Source: an uncultured Caryophanales bacterium
GTDB lineage: Bacteria; Bacillota_I; Bacilli_A; RF39; UBA660
DNA: 12,192 nucleotides
Direction: 5' to 3'
Assembly (NCBI GenBank): GCA_946544685.1
Contig: CAMNML010000019.1
Location: 1 to 12,192 of the forward strand
This document shows, in pieces, positions 6,135 to 12,192 of the stretch. The first letter of the stretch is position 1; every line of letters starts with the position of its first letter. The position numbers and the translations under genes were made by a program. The notes under the pieces are model-generated. The model searched no databases. It was given only the letters and a program-made list of their open reading frames with translations, and was not told the origin of the DNA.

Positions 6135-7349
6135 ATGAATTTTTTTAAAAGATATTTGTCTTATTTGATTTGTTTTGTTTTGTTTTTTGGGTTTTTATGT
6201 TCTAATGTTTATGCTAAAACTCTTGGTGAGTTACAGAATGAACTTAATGCTAAAAAACAAGAATTAAATGATAATAAGGCTAAACAAAATATGACTGAGT
6301 CTGAAATGAATTCTATTAATAGTAATATTAAGAATATTCAAGGTAATATTAATCAAATTCAAATCGATACTACTAATTTAACTGAGGAAATTGATAAGTT
6401 GAATCAAGAAATTATTGAAAAACAAGAAGAAATAAAAAAAATCATAAGTTATTTTCAGGTTTCTAATGGTGAGTCTGCTTATTTAGAGTATGTAATGGGT
6501 GCTTCAGATTTTACTGATTTTATTTATAGAAGTGCTGTTACTGAACAAATGACTAATTATAATGATGAACTTATTGATTCGTATAATGCTACTATTGAGG
6601 CTAATGAAAATAAAAAAGTTGAACTTGCTAATAAGGAAGTTGAATTAAAAAAACAACAAACTTCTTTAAAAAGTGAGTATGCTAAACTTGGTGAGGAACT
6701 TCATTCTTTTGGTGAAGAAGAAATGATTATTACTGATGAGGTTAAATCTTTACAAGAACTTGTTCAAATTTATGTTAAACGTGGTTGTAAGGCTAATGAG
6801 GATATTTCTACTTGTGGTCAAAAGACTCTTCCTGTTGGTACTACTTTTTATAGACAACTTGCTAGTGGTTATGTAACTAGTTGGTTTGGTGGACGTGATT
6901 GTAGTGATTCACGTGTTTCGTGTGGACATTATGGAATTGATTTATCTACTTATAATAAGACAAATGTTCCTGTGTATTCTATTGGTACAGGTATGGTTGC
7001 CGCTATTACTTATAGAAGTTCATGTGGTGGTAATATGGTATTTGTTCATCATAAATTGTCTAATGGTAAAACTTATACTAGTGTTTATATGCATTTATAT
7101 CAGGTTAATGTTTCTAAGGGACAAACTGTTACTAAGGATTCAGTAATTGGTATAATGGGTGGTGGATCTACTACTCCATGGGATTATTGTTCTACTGGTC
7201 CTCATTCGCATTTGGGTATAGCGACTGGTCTATATGGTATTGATTATAATAGTTCTAGTTTAAAGAGTCATTATATCAACCCTACTTCTTTAATTAATTT
7301 TCCTAAGTCACTTTATACACCATTTAGTAATAGATATACTGCGTTTTAA
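6135..7349 (+). CDS. Exported M23 peptidase with PcsB/EnvC-like coiled coil
   Basis: A secreted peptidoglycan hydrolase or division-associated endopeptidase of 404 residues. Residues 1-27 form a signal peptide (basic start, hydrophobic 8-21, likely cleavage after NVYA). Residues 29-215 are a long coiled coil interrupted by a segment around 112-135 (AYLEYVMGASDFTDFI) typical of PcsB-like N-terminal domains. The C-terminal M23 metallopeptidase domain (about 240-395) keeps the zinc and catalytic motifs: HYGID (H265, D269), YMHLY (H320) and HSHLG (H357, H359). Six Cys (218, 227, 256, 263, 297, 352) lie in the exported part, unusual for a Firmicute and possibly disulfide-forming. GGTGA (6126-6130) precedes the ATG. 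Known: such coiled-coil hydrolases are often controlled by FtsEX. No ftsEX is in view, so that link is inference. The gene is probably partly cotranscribed with murJ downstream. Confidence 0.9.
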   Translation: MNFFKRYLSYLICFVLFFGFLCSNVYAKTLGELQNELNAKKQELNDNKAKQNMTESEMNSINSNIKNIQGNINQIQIDTTNLTEEIDKLNQEIIEKQEEIKKIISYFQVSNGESAYLEYVMGASDFTDFIYRSAVTEQMTNYNDELIDSYNATIEANENKKVELANKEVELKKQQTSLKSEYAKLGEELHSFGEEEMIITDEVKSLQELVQIYVKRGCKANEDISTCGQKTLPVGTTFYRQLASGYVTSWFGGRDCSDSRVSCGHYGIDLSTYNKTNVPVYSIGTGMVAAITYRSSCGGNMVFVHHKLSNGKTYTSVYMHLYQVNVSKGQTVTKDSVIGIMGGGSTTPWDYCSTGPHSHLGIATGLYGIDYNSSSLKSHYINPTSLINFPKSLYTPFSNRYTAF

Positions 7350-7372
7350 ATGATGTTTATACATCATTTTTT
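7348..7372 (+). terminator. Hairpin between the M23 gene and murJ, weak terminator or attenuator
   Basis: A perfect 9-bp stem (7348-7356 with 7361-7369) with loop TTAT is followed by T's up to 7372, immediately before the murJ ribosome binding site AAGGAGGT (7373-7380). The M23 stop codon (7347-7349) overlaps its base. No clear promoter lies between it and murJ, so it probably reduces rather than stops read-through. Confidence 0.55.
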
Positions 7373-7384
7373 AAGGAGGTTTTT

Positions 7385-9013
7385 ATGAAAAAAAGAAATG
7401 TTTTACAAAACTCTATGATTGCTACTATTTGTATTATTATTTGTAAAATTATAGGTTTAATATATGTTATTCCGTTTAATGCTATGATATCTCGTTCTGC
7501 TGGTGCGTTATATAGTTATGCTTATAATATTTATGTCATATTTTTAAGTATTTCTACAAGTGGTATTCCTATGGCTATTTCTAAAACTGTTAGTGAATAC
7601 AATAGCTTGGAGTATTATGATACGCAGGAAAGAGTTCATAAGGTTGGTAATAAAATTATATTTTTTATAGGTTTATTGTGTTTTGTTATAATGGTTTTGT
7701 TTGCACCTGGTATAGCATCTTTGATTTTGGGTAATTCAAGTGGTACTAATAGTGTAACTGATGTTGCTAATGTTATTAGAATTATATCTCTAGCACTATT
7801 AATTGTTCCGGTATTAAGTGTTACTCGAGGTTATTTTCAAGGACATAAGTTTATTACTGAAAGTAGTATTTCTCAGGTTGTTGAACAAATTGTTAGAGTT
7901 ATTGTTATTTTAGCTGGATGCGTTATTGTAATTAAAGTTTTAAAACTTGATGAAAAGATTGCTATTGGTATTGCAGTTTTATCTGCAGCTATTGGAGCGT
8001 TTGCTTCTTATATTTATCTTAAGTATAAGATGTATAAAAATAGGGATTCTTTATCCATGGATGTAAAAGCTAAGAAGGAAGAAAAGAATATTACAAATAA
8101 AGATATTTGCAAAAAAATATTGCTTTGTGCGTTACCATTTATTTTAGTTGAGGTTTTAAAAAGTGCATATGCTACTGTTGATACTGTTACTATAATTAGA
8201 GGATTAACTAATTTAGGATATACTATGGATATTGCTGAGACAACTTTTAGTGTTATTGCTACATGGGGAAATAAATTATGTACTGTTGTTATTTCTGTTT
8301 CTATTGGTATTAGTATGAGTTTGATTCCTAGCGTTGCAGCTTTATATATTAAGGGTAATATTAAGAAGGTTAATGAACAATTTGTTTCTGCTATTTTGTT
8401 ATTACTTGTTACTACTCTTCCAATGACTTTAGGAATATTCTTTTTATCCGAGCCTGTTTGGACTTTATTTTATGGGTACGATTATTTAAGTATAGAAGTT
8501 TTTAAATTATATATTTTTCAGGCTGTTACTTATTCATTATTTTCTGTTTTGATTAGTTTTTGTCAAAGTGTTGGGAAAGCTCGTGTTGCTTTAATTACAT
8601 TATTTGTTAGTTTTGTTTTAAATGCGATATTTAATATACCTTTTATGTATTTATGTCATTATGTTGGATTTGGTGGTTTTCAAGGTGCGACAGTTTGTAC
8701 TTTGGTTACTCAATTCTTTCCTTGTGTTTTTCTTATTTTCTATATTAAGAGTAAATTTAAGTTTGATTTTTCTAAATTATTTCATAATATATTTAAAATT
8801 CTTATGTCATGTTTAGTTATGATGATTGTTTTATATGTTGTTAAATTAGTTATTCCTACTTTCTCTTCTAGCAGATTAATTTGTTTAGTTTATTGCGTTA
8901 TATATGGAGTTATAGGTTCACTTGTATATTTATTTATGCTTATTAAAACAGGTCTTTTAAATGAATTATTTGGTGATAGCAGGATTTTAAAGAAATTGAA
9001 ATTAATAAAATAA
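7385..9013 (+). CDS. murJ: MurJ/YtgP-like lipid II flippase (MOP superfamily)
   Basis: A polytopic membrane protein of 542 residues, the usual length for the YtgP/SpoVB group, with about 14 hydrophobic helices. It likely flips the lipid-linked peptidoglycan precursor (lipid II) across the membrane. The N-terminus (IIGLIYVIPFNAMI, GALYSYAYNIY, SGIPMAISK, SEYNS) closely follows B. subtilis YtgP (MurJ) in the order and spacing of motifs and fits it better than SpoVB. A charged cytoplasmic loop is seen around 217-240 (KAKKEEKN). A perfect ribosome binding site, AAGGAGGT at 7373-7380, precedes the ATG. It lies 35 bases after the M23 hydrolase, so wall precursor export and wall cutting are probably coexpressed. 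The stop codon is inside the bidirectional terminator shared with vanW. A sporulation-specific SpoVB-type role remains possible. Confidence 0.88.
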   Translation: MKKRNVLQNSMIATICIIICKIIGLIYVIPFNAMISRSAGALYSYAYNIYVIFLSISTSGIPMAISKTVSEYNSLEYYDTQERVHKVGNKIIFFIGLLCFVIMVLFAPGIASLILGNSSGTNSVTDVANVIRIISLALLIVPVLSVTRGYFQGHKFITESSISQVVEQIVRVIVILAGCVIVIKVLKLDEKIAIGIAVLSAAIGAFASYIYLKYKMYKNRDSLSMDVKAKKEEKNITNKDICKKILLCALPFILVEVLKSAYATVDTVTIIRGLTNLGYTMDIAETTFSVIATWGNKLCTVVISVSIGISMSLIPSVAALYIKGNIKKVNEQFVSAILLLLVTTLPMTLGIFFLSEPVWTLFYGYDYLSIEVFKLYIFQAVTYSLFSVLISFCQSVGKARVALITLFVSFVLNAIFNIPFMYLCHYVGFGGFQGATVCTLVTQFFPCVFLIFYIKSKFKFDFSKLFHNIFKILMSCLVMMIVLYVVKLVIPTFSSSRLICLVYCVIYGVIGSLVYLFMLIKTGLLNELFGDSRILKKLKLIK

Positions 9014-9041
9014 CGAGATTAATTCTCGTTATTATTTTTTT
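9001..9041. terminator. Bidirectional terminator between murJ and the VanW gene
   Basis: A perfect 10-bp stem (9009-9018 with 9024-9033), loop TTAAT, is followed on the + strand by a T run (9035-9041) and on the minus strand by a T-rich tail. Both convergent stop codons, 9011-9013 (+) and 9019-9021 (-), are within the hairpin, so one element ends both transcripts. Confidence 0.88.
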
Positions 9042-9858
9042 CATATTCAAGATATGGTTGATACATCATTATTGCTTTATTTTTAACTATTAGTTTTTCA
9101 TCTAATAGATTGTTGTTTAAATCATATTTTAATTGATATAATTCGTTATTTCTTGTGTATCCACCCCAATATTCAGTTTTCATTTCATGATTTCTTTCTT
9201 CTATTTCATATTTGAATTTTGGTTTTTTAGAGCATCTCCATTCTCCTTCTAGATATTCCTCTCCGACATTTACTATTAATTGGTAATCATCATTTGTTTC
9301 ATTTTTTATCATTAAATCTCCATGAGGATAGAAGCATGTTGCGCCACTTCCAAATGGTTGAGTCCTGTTTGAGTCTGGAAATACATCGTATCCATGTCTA
9401 TGACGTTCTATTACAGTTAAAGGTGTATGAACAGTCATCCAAAATATTAGGTTTGATAATTGACATAGTCCACCTCCGGTTTCGGCATGAAATGTTCCGT
9501 TATTTAGTACCATACCTTTTTTATATCCATCTTTTTTCTTTGGTTTCCCGATTAATTTCCAATAACTGAATACTTCTCCTGGATGTATTACTATTTTATT
9601 GATTTTTTTTGTTGCGATTTTTAGATTTTCTATTTTGTTGTATTGCAATTGCATATCAACGTCTTTTAGTTTTCTTAGTAATAATGTTTTATGTTCGAAA
9701 TATTTGTATTCAAGTGGCTTTTCTATTCTTTCTTGCGCGAATATATCGTCCATTTTTTTCCACATTTGTTTTCTCTTGAATCCATAGTATGCCATTCCAC
9801 ATTTTGCTCTTAGATATGATCTTTTTATTGGCTTTTTGTAATTATCATCTATTTTCAT
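9019..9858 (-). CDS. VanW family protein
   Basis: A 279-residue protein of the VanW family, whose biochemical role is not established; members occur beside vancomycin-resistance genes and widely in Firmicutes with wall-related genes. The family blocks are present in order: PGEVFSYWKLIG (93-104), GGGLCQLSNLIFW (128-140), ERHRHGYDVFPD (151-162) and a conserved FGSGATCFYP stretch (169-178). The N-terminal 60 residues are basic and have no signal peptide or membrane helix, so this copy looks cytoplasmic, like the short VanW form rather than the long secreted forms with PG-binding domains. The ATG at 9858 has GAGGTG 6 bases upstream. It follows the HD-domain gene by 50 bases with no evident terminator or promoter, so it is probably the last gene of the addA unit. 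No vanHAX genes are in view, so resistance should not be assumed. Confidence 0.9.
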   Translation of the reverse strand: MKIDDNYKKPIKRSYLRAKCGMAYYGFKRKQMWKKMDDIFAQERIEKPLEYKYFEHKTLLLRKLKDVDMQLQYNKIENLKIATKKINKIVIHPGEVFSYWKLIGKPKKKDGYKKGMVLNNGTFHAETGGGLCQLSNLIFWMTVHTPLTVIERHRHGYDVFPDSNRTQPFGSGATCFYPHGDLMIKNETNDDYQLIVNVGEEYLEGEWRCSKKPKFKYEIEERNHEMKTEYWGGYTRNNELYQLKYDLNNNLLDEKLIVKNKAIMMYQPYLEYEKNNNEN

Positions 9859-9908
9859 TTTAACACCTCATCTACATTTAATATGCATGAATCTGTTATA
9901 TGGTTGCA

Positions 9909-10544
9909 TTATTCTTCATTTTTTATATTATTTTCTAGTGCGTAGTCAAGTATTGATATAAAGTTCTTATCATAATTATATCTTTTTTTATCAAAATTTA
10001 ACCACATTTTTGACCATGAATCACTGTTTTTTATATATTCTTGTACTTCTTTGTTGTGATATGTATTATTTCCTTCTTGATTATTTAAGTCTACACAGTT
10101 TTCTTCATCGTATAGTTTACATTGTAGGTCACATTCTAGTTTGTCTATATGATGCGCAAATAAGGCTTCTTTTGTAATTCTTTCGTCGAATTCATCTATA
10201 ATTTTATCTATATCATCTTTTATGTTTAGATTTTTTATTATGTCTTCTACTGCTTTTTTTCCTATTTTTTTCTTTTCTTCTTTTGTTATTTGAAATGGTG
10301 TTAGATCTCCTATTTTTATTTCTTCTAGTTCATGTAGTGCGAGCATTAGTATTACTTTTTTTATGTCTATTTCATATTTATATTCTGAGTATACAGCTAG
10401 TGCGAGCATTTGTGTTCCAAATATGTGTTCTGCTACTGATTCTATTCTTTTTCTTTTTACTTTCCAGTCTAGCCATCCTGTTCTTATTATATTTTTTAAT
10501 TTATTACATAATACATAGTATTCTATTACATTTTGTTCTTTCAT
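9909..10544 (-). CDS. HD-domain hydrolase (YfbR/HDDC2-like) with an HE variant
   Basis: A 211-residue cytosolic protein resembling the HD phosphohydrolases of the YfbR/HDDC2 type, which remove phosphate from deoxynucleoside 5'-monophosphates. Visible family features: the first metal-binding His in ESVAEH (H40), the GDLTPF block (79-84) typical of this group, and the terminal Asp in HIDKLE (D134). The central signature is HE (H71-E72, in LHELEE) where most members have HD, so one metal ligand is Glu instead of Asp. This may keep metal binding or alter activity. The N-terminal block RTGWLDW (21-27) also fits the family. The start overlaps the addA stop by four bases (ATGA), with AGAGGAA just upstream, so it is translationally coupled to addA. 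Substrate is inferred from family only. Confidence 0.82.
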   Translation of the reverse strand: MKEQNVIEYYVLCNKLKNIIRTGWLDWKVKRKRIESVAEHIFGTQMLALAVYSEYKYEIDIKKVILMLALHELEEIKIGDLTPFQITKEEKKKIGKKAVEDIIKNLNIKDDIDKIIDEFDERITKEALFAHHIDKLECDLQCKLYDEENCVDLNNQEGNNTYHNKEVQEYIKNSDSWSKMWLNFDKKRYNYDKNFISILDYALENNIKNEE

Positions 10545-12192
10545 TTTACTTCCTCTACTCTATTTTCTAATATTGAATATAAGTATATATTGGTTTTTTT
10601 ATTTGATTTTTTTTCTATATAGTTTTTATATCCGTTTAACTGATTGATATATGCTTTGTCTTCAATGTTTTTAAGTTTATAGTCTATTATATCTATATGG
10701 TCTTTATATTCTAACATAAGGTCTATAATACCGTGATATGATTCATTATTTATTTCATCTATAAATTCATATTCTTTATATATGTTTGCGTTATTAATGT
10801 TTTTCATAATATCTTGATTTAAGAAGTTATTTATTTTTTCTTTATAGAAATTTTCAATATTATCTAGATTTGGATTTTTAAAGTCAATTATTTCTAAGAG
10901 ATAATGCAAATAGTCACCAAATTCCATATTTTTATATTCTTCTTTTGTTATTAATTTATTTGTTTCTTTTGAGAAGTGTTTTTCTTCTTCTATATTTGAG
11001 TTTATTTCTATTTTTCTTTTATCTAGTTTTATATTATTTTTTTGTATTAATTTTTCATAGTTGTTTTCTTTAATTGTATTATAGTCTTTTGTTAGATTTA
11101 TTTTATTCAGATCTATATCTATTATATATTCTTTAATATTTTCTTTTATTGAGTTTAGTATATCTAGGAATGATTTATATTTTAATCTAGTATTATCTTC
11201 TACTAGATTATTTACTTTATTTTTTTCTTTTTCTGTTAGTGATGTTACTAGTATCATTTTTTCTTTACATCTTGTCATTGCTACATAGAATAGTCTTATT
11301 TTTTCTGCTATTTCTTCTTTCATGTATTTGTCTCTTAGAAGTTCTTTATATATTGTTTCTTTTTGTTCTTGATCTATGTAAGGAGTAATTATTCCTAGTT
11401 CATTATCTATTGTAAATGGTTGTTTTAAGTCACTTATATTAAATGCTTTATGTAATCCAGAGTAATAACATATATGGAATTCTAGTCCTTTTGATTTATG
11501 AATATTCATTATTTTTACATTATTTCCTGATTTTGTATTTAATGAATATTTTATTTCATTTTTTCCTTCTACCATTTCTTTTATATAAACAGCTAGTTCA
11601 TATGGAGTATATCCTAGTTCTGTTAGGTTATTTGATAGATTAAGCAAATATTCTATTCTTATTAGAGATGCTTCTATATTTCCTGTTTTAATGGTGTTTT
11701 CCATTATATTGAATTTGTTTATTATTTCTTCAATAAATTCTTCGTTTGTAAGGCTTTCTAAGTTATTTGATATTTCTTTTGATATTTTAAATATTTCATT
11801 GTTATAAAAGTTTTTATTTTTAAATGTATCAAATATTTCATTATCACTTAGTCTAAATAAATAACTTCTTGCGATACTTGTGAAGTAGTATTTGAATTCT
11901 GTATCATATTCTTTTTTGTTTATTTTAACTATGAAATTCATTATATTTTTAAGTACTAATATATCGTTTTCTAGTGTTAGTACTTCGTCTTGATAAAGTG
12001 TTAGAGGTATTTGCATGTATTCAAATATTTTTTTGTATTTTGGAAATTCTGTGTTTCTGTCCATTATTATACAGAAGTCTTTGTATTCAATATCTCTTAT
12101 TATTTTTTCGTCTTTATCAAATACTTTATAGTGGTTGTTTATTTTGTTTTTTATGTCTGTTGCGATTGTAAATATCTCTATTTCTTCTTTTG
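10541..12192 (-). CDS. addA: ATP-dependent helicase/nuclease subunit AddA, 5' end cut by the window
   Basis: The C-terminal 549 residues of an AddA/RecB-type helicase-nuclease, which processes double-strand DNA ends for recombination. The frame stays open from an internal ATG at 12064 to the window edge, and the extra residues (YKDFCII before MDRN) match a conserved stretch of the family, so the gene continues beyond base 12192. Numbering from the first visible codon: helicase motif V (IHKSKGLEF, about 230-238), motif VI (RLFYVAMTRCKEK, about 299-311), then the RecB-like nuclease domain with H429 (GDYLHYLLE), D490 (GIIDL), D503 and K505 (IIDYKL) and Q517...Y521. The nuclease active site therefore looks intact. 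AddA rather than UvrD or PcrA is indicated by the C-terminal nuclease. addB, expected upstream, is out of view. The stop overlaps the HD-domain gene start. Confidence 0.92.
   Translation of the reverse strand, partial: KEEIEIFTIATDIKNKINNHYKVFDKDEKIIRDIEYKDFCIIMDRNTEFPKYKKIFEYMQIPLTLYQDEVLTLENDILVLKNIMNFIVKINKKEYDTEFKYYFTSIARSYLFRLSDNEIFDTFKNKNFYNNEIFKISKEISNNLESLTNEEFIEEIINKFNIMENTIKTGNIEASLIRIEYLLNLSNNLTELGYTPYELAVYIKEMVEGKNEIKYSLNTKSGNNVKIMNIHKSKGLEFHICYYSGLHKAFNISDLKQPFTIDNELGIITPYIDQEQKETIYKELLRDKYMKEEIAEKIRLFYVAMTRCKEKMILVTSLTEKEKNKVNNLVEDNTRLKYKSFLDILNSIKENIKEYIIDIDLNKINLTKDYNTIKENNYEKLIQKNNIKLDKRKIEINSNIEEEKHFSKETNKLITKEEYKNMEFGDYLHYLLEIIDFKNPNLDNIENFYKEKINNFLNQDIMKNINNANIYKEYEFIDEINNESYHGIIDLMLEYKDHIDIIDYKLKNIEDKAYINQLNGYKNYIEKKSNKKTNIYLYSILENRVEEVK

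Noticed and set aside
6886..7146. 86-residue + strand frame
   Set aside because: Out of frame inside the M23 catalytic domain, which carries all its active-site residues.
9019..9858. VanW as evidence of glycopeptide resistance
   Set aside because: No vanHAX, vanRS or vanXY genes are present; VanW-family proteins are widespread outside resistance clusters.
9876..9912. Inverted repeat around ATGCAT and TGCAT between the HD gene and the VanW gene
   Set aside because: Only about 5 uninterrupted base pairs and no T-tract; not convincing as a terminator or operator.

Overview
The window is very AT-rich, uses the standard bacterial code (Trp is TGG in pgm and the M23 gene) and carries a linked spoIIGA-sigE pair. 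This suggests an endospore-forming, low-GC Firmicute, probably an uncultured gut Bacilli or Erysipelotrichia-like lineage, or a Clostridia relative. That placement rests on gene content and composition only. I see no rRNA, tRNA, CRISPR array, insertion sequence or prophage gene.

Layout from left to right. Bases 1-172 hold no gene I can support. A 48-residue Asn/Ser/Lys-rich protein (173-319, +), possibly a spore protein, ends at a perfect 12-bp hairpin. Then come, all on the minus strand, a ZIP metal transporter (352-1092), a phosphohexomutase (1136-2512) transcribed behind a XerD-type recombinase (2522-3406), and spoIIGA-sigE (4979 down to 3503). An exported NlpC/P60 wall hydrolase (5039-5875, -) lies divergently, across 259 bases, from an exported M23 wall hydrolase (6135-7349, +), which is followed by a MurJ/YtgP-like lipid II flippase (7385-9013, +). 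The flippase converges on a minus-strand run in transcription order addA (cut by the right edge), an HD-domain phosphohydrolase and a VanW-family protein, with a shared bidirectional terminator at 9009-9041.

Functionally there is a cell-envelope block (NlpC/P60, M23, MurJ, perhaps VanW), a mother-cell sporulation switch (SpoIIGA, a membrane protease, activates pro-sigma-E), chromosome maintenance (XerD, AddA) and metabolism or transport (phosphohexomutase, ZIP, HD hydrolase). Most genes are conserved housekeeping or sporulation genes. I did not find a convincing new multi-gene system. The best leads are the small Asn-rich protein, a 14-base copy of the 16S rRNA 3' end sequence between the two wall hydrolases, and compact terminator, stop-codon and promoter arrangements.

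Three starts differ from the longest open frame: spoIIGA (TTG at 4979), nlpC/P60 (GTG at 5875) and xerD (ATG at 3406). Each is chosen by its ribosome binding site, and spoIIGA also by homology.
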